Shown: positions 14,071 through 22,835, counted from the first letter of the stretch. The stretch: 36,072 nucleotides of DNA from an uncultured Lachnoclostridium sp. (GCA_946402335.1 CAMIWE010000020.1:1-36072); one strand, 5' to 3'. Notes: a model not told the origin generated them from the letters alone. Translations and numbers: made by a program.

Positions 14071-17061
14071 TTATTCGAGACCGAATTCCTGTCTCTTCTT
14101 CTTAATCTCTTCGTTGATATCACGTGTATAGTCAAGCAGTGTCTCACGTGCATCTTCGTTTGCGTTGATAACCTTACGAACTGCGTTAACGATATGTCTC
14201 GATGTGTAGTAACCGCCGGGAACCTCAGGTGTTCCTACGATCCACTTTCTCTGAGCGAGAAGCGTTGCACGCTGCTCGGTACTCCATGCCAGGCGGTCAA
14301 ATGCCTCAAGGTTTGCAGCTGCATATCTTGCAGACTCACCCATAACGGCTTCAAGTTCCATACCGTACTGAGCCTGAATGTCTGCGCTTGCCCACCACTG
14401 CAGGAAGGTCCAAGCCTCTTTGTGCATATCGGAGTTCTGAAGCATCATCGAGCAAACGCCCCAGCACTGGATGCTTCGGTCGATATCGTACTCGCCGTCA
14501 CCGTCGCGGTCAACCTTGTTGCCGTTCTCATCCGTTACATACGTTCCGGGGATGAGAGCCATATCCCACAAACCACGAATCTCGGGAGCGGATACGCAAA
14601 GGGTATTGAAGGTATTGAAGTCTACGAATCCGAGCGGCATCTCACCGGTACGGAAACGGTCAACGAATGCGTAGTCACGAGGCGTGTTGTAATGTGTAAA
14701 GAACTTGGTATAAGCTTCGAATGCCTCGATGGCGAGTTCCGAATCCAGATTTACTCTGGAAAGGTCATCCGTATAAAGGGAAGCGCCACGCTGATACAAC
14801 TGTGCGTAGAAACCGTTCATATCCGGGTTTGCTACGTTGTTGATCTTACGTTCGGTGGAAGGAATACCGACATCCATGTGCGCTTTCTGTAATTCGGAAA
14901 GAATTACGATTACGTCGTCCCACGTCTGCGGGATATCAAGACCGAGTTCTTCGAAGATATCGGTACGATAGAACATTACGTTGAAGTACTGGGTCTCGGG
15001 AATCGCGTAAACGCCTCTACCATATTTATAAGGAACATACGAAGATTCCATGAAGTCGGCGATGACTTCGTCGAAGCCTCTTACATACATTCCGGTATCT
15101 TCCTGTGTCCAGCCCTTGAACTGCGTCAGGTCGACAGCCGCACCTCGTAATGCGTAGTTAACCGGTTCACCGCCGGCTACGCCGAGCGCTACGTCAGGAC
15201 CGGTTCCTGCAACCGTTGCGGGAAGCAGAACCTCTGCCGTGATCAGGTCAAGGTTAACACCGATGTTGTAGTTGGAAACGAAGCTGGTATCAATCAGCTG
15301 CTTTAAGATCGTACTCTGGTCACGACCGCCGAAGATCCATACGGTGATGATCTTGTCAAGCTCGTCTTCGTATACGTTTCCGATTGCGTTATAGTCAACC
15401 GTGAAGGAAGCAACAAATGCTTTGATTTCATGGAATGCTTTCTGGAACCAGTTCGCGGTATCCTTCTTAACTTTGTAATCCGCACCGGATACAACAACGT
15501 AGTCGATATCCAGCTGGGAATCACTCAGCGTCAGGATTGCGGAACCGAGGGAACTTACATTACCTTTGAAGGAAACAAGGTTCTTCGGAATCTTGTCGGC
15601 ATCCTTCGAGAATTTTTCAAGCTGGTCGGCAAGCGTCAGGCAGGCAGTAACCTGAGAGCCTTTCTCACCGGTATATGCTACAAGGTCATCAATCAGTTTG
15701 TACAAAACCTTGGACTCATCACCCATGGCCTTGATAACGCCGGGGTACTTTTCGTCAAGGTTGTAGTCACGGTATTCATCCGGGTTGGTACCGGTAAGAA
15801 CGAGGATCTGACGATACATTGCGTTCATACGGAACACGCTGTCGTTCATCCGGTTCAGCAGGTCGCCCATCTGGCCGAGCGTAACCTCAAGACGGATGCT
15901 GTTCTTGCCCTGATGCAGATAGAACTTGTAAGGGTTGCCCTTCTCGTCGGCAAGCTTCTGCATCTTCCAGTCACTGCTGTATGCAAACTGGATGGCGGAT
16001 ACTTCGTCAAACGGAATCTCGCCGTTGACATATAAAGTACGGCACGACACATAACCACGGTTGTAGTTCTGTCTTGCCTTAAAGGTGATCTCGTAAAAAC
16101 CATCCTTGGGAACATCAATTTCCCATTCAATCCACTGACCGGCTCTCTTCCAGTTCTCGCCGCCGATCATGTTGAGGACCTGTCTCTTTACGCTGTAAGG
16201 ATAGGTGACTGCGGAGGATCTGTCATAGGTAGGGAACAAAGACTGCTCGGAACGGAGCTGAGCCTTTTCTCCTTCGATACGGACACTGTTCTTATTAGCA
16301 GCCTTGCTCGAACCGTGCTCGCTTTCCATCTTGCCGAGGTAACTCTGGTAGTTATCTCTTTGCTTAACTGCCGTCAGCGCGAGGTCGCTCAGGATAAGAG
16401 TCTCCTGGGTGGCTTCGAAGCGAATCTTGTTTTCGCCCTGCTTGAAATAGAAGCAGTAAGGCTCGGTGATGTAACCGAGGTCATCCTTAATAAAGGTAGT
16501 CTCCCAACGGGGAGCTTCCTTCTGCTTAGGACGGAGCTGGTTGCCCTGGTTGTCTTCCGTGATCTCGCCGGCATCCGTATACATTCTCGGGAATGCAATC
16601 TGGGACGCGCCGTTGTACTGCGCCTCGCCGTTGATCAGAAGCACTCTCTGAATCTCAACGCCACGGGATGTGTTCTTGTTCGTGTCGGGATAGTATGTAA
16701 GCTTGATGTTATACATTCCGGCTTCGGGAACGTTAACGGTAAACTCTACATAACCATTCTCGTAGGACTTTAATACGCCCTTCTTGTCATCAATGTCGGT
16801 GAACTCATACTTCTCGCCGGTCAGCTTCTTAAGGTCGACAACGATATCCCCGGTCGGATACGCAGCATCCTTATAGCGCATCAGGAAAGCAGCATACGAG
16901 TCCTTACGACCCTCAGCCTCGACTGTGGAAAAGTCAAAGCCCTTGTACTTGTCGGAATAGTCTGTCTTCTTCGTCACGCCGTTCCAGATCAGAAGAAATA
17001 CAATGACAGCTATGATGATAGCCGACCAGTATACACTCTTTTTCTTTAAAAGTTTTAACAT
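14071..17061 (-). CDS. Giant membrane-anchored solute-binding protein with two carbohydrate-binding-like modules
   Basis: A 996-residue protein, about twice the usual size of a solute-binding protein. The N-terminus has a membrane segment (11-29) after a lysine-rich start and no lipobox, so it is held by an uncleaved signal anchor. Two similar beta-sandwich modules follow, at about 98-232 and 258-395, recognisable by matching VPEAGMYNIKLTYYP and VPKDGFYEITFKAR strands, each followed by an LLINGE/LYVNGE turn and a Q-G-x-N-x-I-R strand. They resemble CBM6/35-like modules. A helical linker (400-550) leads to a family-1 solute-binding domain (about 570-996; TVWIFGGRDQ, GTGPDVALGV, SIQCWGVCSMML). 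I chose the ATG at 17061 because CGGAGG precedes it; a longer in-frame reading to 17145 has no such site. It is the first gene of the operon. Confidence 0.88.
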   Translation of the reverse strand: MLKLLKKKSVYWSAIIIAVIVFLLIWNGVTKKTDYSDKYKGFDFSTVEAEGRKDSYAAFLMRYKDAAYPTGDIVVDLKKLTGEKYEFTDIDDKKGVLKSYENGYVEFTVNVPEAGMYNIKLTYYPDTNKNTSRGVEIQRVLLINGEAQYNGASQIAFPRMYTDAGEITEDNQGNQLRPKQKEAPRWETTFIKDDLGYITEPYCFYFKQGENKIRFEATQETLILSDLALTAVKQRDNYQSYLGKMESEHGSSKAANKNSVRIEGEKAQLRSEQSLFPTYDRSSAVTYPYSVKRQVLNMIGGENWKRAGQWIEWEIDVPKDGFYEITFKARQNYNRGYVSCRTLYVNGEIPFDEVSAIQFAYSSDWKMQKLADEKGNPYKFYLHQGKNSIRLEVTLGQMGDLLNRMNDSVFRMNAMYRQILVLTGTNPDEYRDYNLDEKYPGVIKAMGDESKVLYKLIDDLVAYTGEKGSQVTACLTLADQLEKFSKDADKIPKNLVSFKGNVSSLGSAILTLSDSQLDIDYVVVSGADYKVKKDTANWFQKAFHEIKAFVASFTVDYNAIGNVYEDELDKIITVWIFGGRDQSTILKQLIDTSFVSNYNIGVNLDLITAEVLLPATVAGTGPDVALGVAGGEPVNYALRGAAVDLTQFKGWTQEDTGMYVRGFDEVIADFMESSYVPYKYGRGVYAIPETQYFNVMFYRTDIFEELGLDIPQTWDDVIVILSELQKAHMDVGIPSTERKINNVANPDMNGFYAQLYQRGASLYTDDLSRVNLDSELAIEAFEAYTKFFTHYNTPRDYAFVDRFRTGEMPLGFVDFNTFNTLCVSAPEIRGLWDMALIPGTYVTDENGNKVDRDGDGEYDIDRSIQCWGVCSMMLQNSDMHKEAWTFLQWWASADIQAQYGMELEAVMGESARYAAANLEAFDRLAWSTEQRATLLAQRKWIVGTPEVPGGYYTSRHIVNAVRKVINANEDARETLLDYTRDINEEIKKKRQEFGLE

Positions 17062-17428
17062 TGGAACCTCCGTTCTGTCGGTGTCCGACACGCCTCTTCG
17101 GTATTTCAGCGCGTAAATCACCCCAGAAATCACCATGATGTGCAAATATTATATAAAATATGTCTTGCAAATGCACTTCATTTTTTGCTATATTATAATC
17201 AAATATTGCTAAAACATTTTTTTCGACGGTTTTTTTTGATGTTTTTTCATCGATTTTGTGCAAAAATCAGGGATGATAAATGGCATTTACCTCTTCCATT
17301 TCCCCTTTCTGTACACAAAATCCCCTAAAAACACCCCTTGTTTTTGTTCATTTTATCCATTTTCCATTTAGCAACATTTGGGTTTGAGGCTTTTTATAAT
17401 GGTAATTAATGAATCGTAAGGAGGCGCC
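17062..17428. promoter_or_regulatory. Divergent regulatory region between the large sugar operon and the AraC-type regulator
   Basis: A 367-bp AT-rich gap with no gene. Minus-strand -10 candidates for the operon are TATAAT at 17148-17153 and 17192-17197, neither with a good -35. The plus-strand regulator has TATAAT at 17395-17400, also with a poor -35, which suits activator-dependent promoters. Three TCCATTT copies (17295-17301, 17356-17362, 17363-17369) and a GATG-T6-CATC inverted repeat (17238-17251) are possible regulator sites. None can be assigned with certainty. Confidence 0.5.
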
Positions 17429-18307
17429 ATGGCACGCGAACTGGAAGGTACACGCGAAAAAGTCGCATATGAGGACAACCGTTCCGTCCTGTTATATGTC
17501 AACCGGCAGAATGTAAATTATGACACGCACTGGCACACAGCAGCCGAAATCATCATGCCGATTGAAAATGATTACCGTGTTTCAACAAACGAAAGAGATT
17601 ACGACCTGAAAAAAGGCGACATCCTGTTTATTCCGCCGGGGGAACTGCATACGCTTCACGCTCCCGCGACCGGGCAGCGTCTCATTCTGATGTTCGACCT
17701 TTCCGTTTTAAGCGCGTTCGAGGATTTCTCCACCATCACGCCGATCCTGTCCCAGCCGATTCTGATCTCGCCGGAATCCAATTCCGAAATTCACGAAACG
17801 GAGGAAAGGATTCTTAAGGATATCATCGAGGAATACCAGCAGCGGTCCGAGCCTATGCGGATTTCCATGATCTACTCGCATCTGATCCGCTTCTTCGTGC
17901 ATCTGGGGCGGCAGCACATCCGGGCCGACGTCATATTCCCGGAGGTCCGCCTCGGGAAACAGATGGAATATGTCGAAAAGCTCAATAACGTCGTTTCCTA
18001 TATTAACTCGAATTTCGCCGAGGAAATATCCCTTGAGAAGGCGGCTTCCCTCGCTGGCTTTTCGAAGTTCCATTTTTCGCGTCTGTTTAAGCAGTTTACC
18101 GGCCAGTCCTTTTATAACTACTTAAACCAGCGGCGCGTAAAGGCAGCCGAATCGCTTCTTCTGAATCCGCATATGTCCGTCACCGATGTGGCAATGCAGT
18201 CCGGATTCACCTCCATTGCAACCTTCAACCGTGTATTCCGCCAGGCCAAGAACTGCACGCCGTCCGAATATAAGATTTATTACCACCGCAGAAGCCGGAT
18301 CCGTTAA
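17429..18307 (+). CDS. AraC-family transcriptional regulator with cupin sensor domain
   Basis: A 292-residue regulator and the only plus-strand gene in the window. The N-terminal cupin domain shows HWHTAAEIIMPIE (34-46) and KKGDILFIPPGELH (61-74), the usual sugar-sensing pocket of AraC/RhaS types. The C-terminal double helix-turn-helix contains SLEKAASLAGFSKFHFSRLF and VTDVAMQSGFTSIATFNRVF, which together bind DNA. The ATG follows AAGGAGG at good spacing. Being divergent from the 13-kb sugar operon, it most likely activates or represses that operon in response to the imported sugar. It has no receiver domain and so is not a partner for the histidine kinase at 27184. Confidence 0.92.
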   Translation: MARELEGTREKVAYEDNRSVLLYVNRQNVNYDTHWHTAAEIIMPIENDYRVSTNERDYDLKKGDILFIPPGELHTLHAPATGQRLILMFDLSVLSAFEDFSTITPILSQPILISPESNSEIHETEERILKDIIEEYQQRSEPMRISMIYSHLIRFFVHLGRQHIRADVIFPEVRLGKQMEYVEKLNNVVSYINSNFAEEISLEKAASLAGFSKFHFSRLFKQFTGQSFYNYLNQRRVKAAESLLLNPHMSVTDVAMQSGFTSIATFNRVFRQAKNCTPSEYKIYYHRRSRIR

Positions 18308-18329
18308 AGCATATAAGCGTTAAGGCATA

Positions 18330-18362
18330 TAAAAAGGAAGCAGAAATTCTGCTTCCTTTTTT
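18330..18362. terminator. Bidirectional intrinsic terminator
   Basis: AAAAAGGAAGCAGAA pairs perfectly with TTCTGCTTCCTTTTT across a one-base centre, giving T runs on both strands. It lies between the ends of the convergent AraC-type gene (stop 18307) and the 519-residue membrane protein gene (stop 18370), and can serve both. Confidence 0.9.
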
Positions 18363-18369
18363 CATGCAA

Positions 18370-19929
18370 TCAGTTCGTCGGTGCGATATATGCCTTTTCC
18401 TCTACCAGACACCAGTGCGGGTTGATCACGCTGTCATCGGAGTCATCGGTATAGACGAAGAAGAAAATACTGTCAGTGGTGTCCGTTCTTGCCCCGCCCG
18501 TCTTATTAAGAATCATGTTTCTCGTGAATTTCACGTGGCAGGAATAGCACACATCGCTGTATTCCGTATATTCCGTTACCGAGATGTCACTGTACTTCGG
18601 ATTCGCAAAGCGATGGTCGCTGATGAATGTAATGTCAACATCGCTTGCGTACTGTCCGGCATAATCATACAGATAGGAATCCTTGGCAAGACGCTTGCGG
18701 ATCTTGCTTAAGCCGTACTGCGCGCCGCTTAAGTCTCTGGTTACGAAGTCCGCCCACATCTGCACGGTTTCGAGGGCAAATTCCCTTCTGTCCTGCGGCA
18801 TAACGTCGGGCGTCACGCCGACCATCGCGTCAATGCGGATATTGCCCTTCTCGTCGGGCGTAAACTCTGCCTCCATGCCGAGGGCATCATAAATCTTGAT
18901 CTCAGGCTTCTCGGCAAGGCCGGTGATCTCATAGGTTACGATGGAAGGAACCCGGACATACTTTAAGATGTTCTCGCTGAGATCGGTCTCAATCTTCTTC
19001 GGATCTCCCTTTTGGAAATCCTCGTTCACATCAATTCCGTTAACGGTAATGCGGTAATCATCCGGAACGGCAATCCGGTAGGAATTGGTCGTGGCGCTGA
19101 ATACCGGCGTAATCGTATCGATTTCCCAGTCGCTGACCGTCAGAATCGCGAAAATCGTCTTGACATTGGTCTGCTTCAGCTGCATCTTGGCAACCATTTC
19201 ACCGGAGGTGGAGTAAATATCAAACTCCGGATGCGTTGTATCGTAACTGTTCTTATCCTTTTCGTACGTAAACGTTCCGCTGGCACGCAGATTGTTCAGA
19301 TACGTCGAACGGTACAGGTCTTCGCTTTCAAAAACACAGGCATGCGCCGGAAGCTCTACCATGTCAAGAACCGTTCCGTCCTTAACCTTCTTTACGAACT
19401 CCGCCATCTTATCGTCGATCACGTTCTCGTAGCGGGAAGCCTCATAACGCTTCAGGCATTTGTCCGTATAACGGAGAAATACGCCGCCGAGGACGATCAG
19501 GATCAACGCATAGATCGCAAGGCAAATGTAAAATACCTTCCGCCCGGTCTTGGCTGCACGCGCCGCCTGGGCTTCCCGGACCGCCTCACGATGGGTCTTC
19601 GAGGAAGTTTCGGAACGGGTAGCTTCCGCGGAAGTACCGCGTGCAGGCTTGGTCTCAACCGGAATCTTACGTCCGCCGCGCTGCTCTTCCTTCTCCCTGC
19701 GCTGCTGCATTGCACCCTGGCGTTTTGCCCGCTCGGCTGCCCTGCGCTGTTCGATCTTCTTTCTGCGCTCCGTGATTGCAATGTACTGCTCGGCCGTAAC
19801 TTCGTCCTCATCCGGATCATAATCGAGATTCGGATTGCGGCGAAGCGCCTCATACAGTCTCCTCTCGCTTTCATCACGGAAGCGCCCCAGGGAGTTCGGG
19901 GAAAATTCATTGTTATCGAAATCCGCCAT
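18370..19929 (-). CDS. Uncharacterised single-pass membrane protein
   Basis: A 519-residue protein I do not recognise. Residues 1-130 are cytoplasmic, highly charged and probably disordered or coiled (long Arg/Glu/Gln/Ala runs at about 54-85 and 113-130). One membrane segment lies at 131-152. The remaining roughly 365 residues should be extracellular and read as mixed beta sequence with several repeated-looking strands (TVSDWEIDTITPVF, SYRIAVPDDYRITVNG, VTYEITGLAEKPEIKIY), perhaps immunoglobulin-like. AAGGAGGGG precedes the ATG. It is the last gene of the PAP2/glycosyltransferase/phosphodiester glycosidase operon, 10 bp after the glycosidase, and ends at a strong terminator. An envelope role is inferred only from position and topology. 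Confidence 0.8.
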   Translation of the reverse strand: MADFDNNEFSPNSLGRFRDESERRLYEALRRNPNLDYDPDEDEVTAEQYIAITERRKKIEQRRAAERAKRQGAMQQRREKEEQRGGRKIPVETKPARGTSAEATRSETSSKTHREAVREAQAARAAKTGRKVFYICLAIYALILIVLGGVFLRYTDKCLKRYEASRYENVIDDKMAEFVKKVKDGTVLDMVELPAHACVFESEDLYRSTYLNNLRASGTFTYEKDKNSYDTTHPEFDIYSTSGEMVAKMQLKQTNVKTIFAILTVSDWEIDTITPVFSATTNSYRIAVPDDYRITVNGIDVNEDFQKGDPKKIETDLSENILKYVRVPSIVTYEITGLAEKPEIKIYDALGMEAEFTPDEKGNIRIDAMVGVTPDVMPQDRREFALETVQMWADFVTRDLSGAQYGLSKIRKRLAKDSYLYDYAGQYASDVDITFISDHRFANPKYSDISVTEYTEYSDVCYSCHVKFTRNMILNKTGGARTDTTDSIFFFVYTDDSDDSVINPHWCLVEEKAYIAPTN

Positions 19930-19939
19930 ATTCCCCTCC

Positions 19940-21040
19940 TTACTGCTTCGGCCTTACGACATATGCCGTGGGCAGTCTCCATGACGAATTCTGGTAGTAG
20001 AACGTCGTACTCGTCATTTCATACTTGTTGTTGTAATACATACTCGAAGAGCTTCCGCCGTCGAGGTTGGCCGCATTGACTGCGCCGTATTTTAACATCA
20101 GGCCAATCAGGTCGGATGCCGTTGCCCCGAGGTGTCCGCTGGCTCCGCGGCCGTCGGTAACAAGCATGAGGATTGCTCCGTCCGCACGCTGTCCGATCGC
20201 GGTTCTCGGATTGGCTCCGGAACCGGCGCCGTTTAATTCACGGCCCTGTCCGTTAATAACAAGCGGAACAAAGTGGTTATTCTTATCGGAAGCCTCTTCC
20301 TGGAAGCATACCGCATCACGGATGCCTTCCTCAGCCACATACTTCTTAATAGCTTCGGTGTTCATCCCCTGAATGTCTTTGATGATCAGCAGATTGTCAT
20401 TGTTCATTGCGATCATGTAAAGACCTTTGTTGGAACCGGGTTTGTTACAGGTAATCTCGCCGTCCTGCACAACGACGCCCAAAGGATGACCGCCCTTGTT
20501 ACCGGTGGACTCATACAGGCCGCCGTTAATGCCGCCGATTGCACCGGCACCCTTTACAACCTGCTCGAGTTCCTTTCCGTATTCACCCCACGGGTAAGTC
20601 GTTCCGACGCATACCTGGGACGGATCCTTAATGATCATCATCGTTGCAAGGAACGAGCTTCCCGCAATCTTTTCAATCCGCACGCCGTTCTCGTCGAACA
20701 CTTCCTCGCTCTGCGGCGCGGGCTGGTCAGGGTCGTCCGGATCGGTCTCGTTGTTAACGATATGAATCAGGTTTTTGTCCAGATTGTCCGTTTCCATTGC
20801 CTTACGGCTGTTTTTGTTCTGGATCTCCTCGATTTCCGCTTTGGAAAGAACCAGACCTGCCACAAACTTCAGCTGGCCGCTCTCCAACAGGGAGGAACCG
20901 AGCTCGTCACGTGCCGCCACGGAAGGACCGTGACAGATTTTGTTCAGGACCAGATACAGCGTTCCGACCAGAATCACCAGTGTGACGAAGATGACCAGAA
21001 ATACTCTCCCCACATACTTTAAAACTTTTTTCGCCTTCAT
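19940..21040 (-). CDS. Phosphodiester glycosidase family protein (NAGPA-like)
   Basis: A 366-residue protein with an N-terminal membrane anchor (about 11-33) and an extracellular NAGPA-type domain. Family hallmarks are GAIGGINGGLYE, HPLGVVVQDGEI, NPRTAIGQRADGAILMLVTD and NAANLDGGSSSSMYYN. The human relative removes GlcNAc from a phosphodiester; bacterial relatives are thought to process exopolysaccharide or teichoic-acid-like polymers. Substrate is unknown here. The ATG follows AAGGAGA. Its neighbours are a GT2-GtrA fusion 69 bp upstream, a PAP2 phosphatase before that, and an unknown membrane protein 10 bp downstream, which fits trimming or transfer of a phosphate-linked surface glycan. Confidence 0.88.
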   Translation of the reverse strand: MKAKKVLKYVGRVFLVIFVTLVILVGTLYLVLNKICHGPSVAARDELGSSLLESGQLKFVAGLVLSKAEIEEIQNKNSRKAMETDNLDKNLIHIVNNETDPDDPDQPAPQSEEVFDENGVRIEKIAGSSFLATMMIIKDPSQVCVGTTYPWGEYGKELEQVVKGAGAIGGINGGLYESTGNKGGHPLGVVVQDGEITCNKPGSNKGLYMIAMNNDNLLIIKDIQGMNTEAIKKYVAEEGIRDAVCFQEEASDKNNHFVPLVINGQGRELNGAGSGANPRTAIGQRADGAILMLVTDGRGASGHLGATASDLIGLMLKYGAVNAANLDGGSSSSMYYNNKYEMTSTTFYYQNSSWRLPTAYVVRPKQ

Positions 21041-21109
21041 TACTGCTCTCCTTTTCGTCCGGCCCGGGCCCTTTGCCTTACGCCGGCGGAAATCTGAATT
21101 GCATTGCTC

Positions 21110-22168
21110 TTACCGGAACACCCACCGCTGCTGAATCTGGTAGCTGATCAGAAAGAGCACGAGATCAACGATCATTTTAATAATGGACTCTAAGAGGCTG
21201 GCGCCGAGTCCGAGCCATTTCTCCGCGATCAGATCCACTAACAGGAACGATACCGTTACCTGGCAGATCGCAAGCAGGAAATATTTGACCAGCGATTTTT
21301 TCACATCCGCATCGGACTTAAATACAACTTTGCGGTTCAGCGTGTAATTGAAAACGGAACTGACCACCCGCGCGCCGACGGTCGCAACCGCGATACGCGT
21401 CGTATCCTCCATGCTGTCGCCGATCAGCAGATTGAGAATCGTAAAGATCAGGAAATCCACCAGGAAGGACGCCAGGGAACTTCCGATGAACTTGAAAATG
21501 GTCATGTATATCCGCATGGAATCGCGGAACGGATGAAAATGCGATGAAGCATTGTCGTCGATGTACACCGTATCGATCACGACTTCGTCAAATCCGATGC
21601 CCAGCTTCTTCATAACCAGAAGCTGGTTCGTCTCGTATTCATACCGGTCACCTTCAATCCCGATCATAACCGGCAGATGCTGATACGGAATCGCACGAAG
21701 CCCCGTCTGCGTATCGCTGATCTTAATCCCGCACGCAAACCGGAATACCGCCTTTGTGATATTGTTGCCCGCCTTTGACTTAAACGGAACCTGCGGCTGC
21801 GAGAAATCCCTCACGCCGAGGATTACCTTGTCCGGATGCGCTTCCATCGCCTGCACGCAGGCACGCATGTCTTTGGGCAGATGCTGTCCGTCCGCGTCGA
21901 CGGTGATCACGCCGAGAATGTCCTTCCGGTTGGCCAGAACATACTCAAAAGCGGTCTTCATGGCACGTCCTTTGCCGCGGTTCACTTCATGCGTCAGGAC
22001 GGTGACTCCGGGAAGCGTCTCCACTTCCGCAAACCGTGCCACATATTCCGGCGCGCTTCCGTCATTGACAACGATAATGTCGTCAAATCCTTCGGCCAGA
22101 ATGTTCTTCACGGTATTCACCATCTTCTCGTCCGGATTCAGGGACGGAACAATTACCGTAGTCTTCAT
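21110..22168 (-). CDS. Family 2 glycosyltransferase fused to a GtrA-like membrane domain
   Basis: A 352-residue fusion. Residues 1-220 are a GT2 domain (VIVPSLNPDE at 5-14, VVNDGS at 33-38, and the nucleotide-sugar and metal-binding VDADGQH at 90-96), of the type that moves a sugar onto polyprenyl phosphate. Residues about 225-352 are a GtrA domain with four membrane segments, including FNYTLNRKVVF, a motif close to the GtrA consensus; GtrA proteins are thought to flip lipid-linked sugars. Together this would make and translocate a polyprenyl-phosphate sugar for modification of a surface polymer. It starts 7 bp after the PAP2 stop codon, so the two genes are cotranscribed. Confidence 0.92.
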   Translation of the reverse strand: MKTTVIVPSLNPDEKMVNTVKNILAEGFDDIIVVNDGSAPEYVARFAEVETLPGVTVLTHEVNRGKGRAMKTAFEYVLANRKDILGVITVDADGQHLPKDMRACVQAMEAHPDKVILGVRDFSQPQVPFKSKAGNNITKAVFRFACGIKISDTQTGLRAIPYQHLPVMIGIEGDRYEYETNQLLVMKKLGIGFDEVVIDTVYIDDNASSHFHPFRDSMRIYMTIFKFIGSSLASFLVDFLIFTILNLLIGDSMEDTTRIAVATVGARVVSSVFNYTLNRKVVFKSDADVKKSLVKYFLLAICQVTVSFLLVDLIAEKWLGLGASLLESIIKMIVDLVLFLISYQIQQRWVFR

Positions 22169-22175
22169 GTCGTAC

Positions 22176-22805
22176 TCACTTTCCTGCTTCGCTTACAGAC
22201 TGCTCCGTTTCGGTGCTTCCCGCTTCCGAAACCGTTTCCGCTTTCAAAGCGTTTCGATTCTCCCACCACTTGATTACGCGGTTGCCGATCACATTGGCCA
22301 TGATGCCGAGGAACAGACCGCTCATAAATCCTCCGAGAATATCGGACGGATAATGAATTCCCACATAGACGCGGGAAAATGCGATCAGGCAGGCCATGAT
22401 GATCAACGGGATACCGTACCGTTTCTTTACGTTCGGCACGATCGCAATACAGGATGCGAAACTGGCTGCCGTATGCCCGGACGGGAAGGATGCGTCCTTG
22501 GCCCGCGCAATGATCAGCTTAAGTTCCGGTATCAGTTCGTAGGGTCTTACTCTTCCGATCGCGTTTTTCAGGATCACATTGTTCAAAAGAACCGATCCGG
22601 CAAGCGCGCCCGCGGAGAAGAACCCCGCTTTTCTCGTCTTTTTGAAGCAGAGCAGCACCAACGTCAGCAGAATCCAGAAGATTCCTGCGTCCCCGAGATG
22701 GGTGACCGCCTTGAAAAATCCGTCCAGGATGCCGGTGCGCCAGTGGTCCTGCACATACAGTAAAATATCTCTGTCAATTTCGAAAATTCCGAGAAAACCG
22801 AACAT
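22176..22805 (-). CDS. PAP2-family membrane phosphatase
   Basis: A 209-residue membrane phosphatase with all three signature motifs: KNAIGRVRP (80-88), PSGH (108-111) and SRVYVGIHYPSD (144-155), the catalytic histidines being His111 and His151. Family members remove phosphate from undecaprenyl pyrophosphate or phosphatidic acid-type lipids at the outer face of the membrane. Beside a polyprenyl-phosphate glycosyltransferase, recycling of the undecaprenyl carrier is the likeliest role. The ATG at 22805 has AAGGGAG at good spacing; an upstream in-frame start at 22847 overlaps the promoter -10 and is rejected. It is the first gene of the operon that continues to 18370. Confidence 0.9.
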   Translation of the reverse strand: MFGFLGIFEIDRDILLYVQDHWRTGILDGFFKAVTHLGDAGIFWILLTLVLLCFKKTRKAGFFSAGALAGSVLLNNVILKNAIGRVRPYELIPELKLIIARAKDASFPSGHTAASFASCIAIVPNVKKRYGIPLIIMACLIAFSRVYVGIHYPSDILGGFMSGLFLGIMANVIGNRVIKWWENRNALKAETVSEAGSTETEQSVSEAGK

Positions 22806-22835
22806 ATTGCTCTCCCTTAGCCCATAATCGGATAT

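Noticed and set aside
19012-20079. 355-codon plus-strand open frame spanning two minus-strand genes
   Set aside because: It crosses the boundary of the phosphodiester glycosidase and the membrane protein genes, both supported by motifs or ribosome binding sites, and has no supporting signals of its own.
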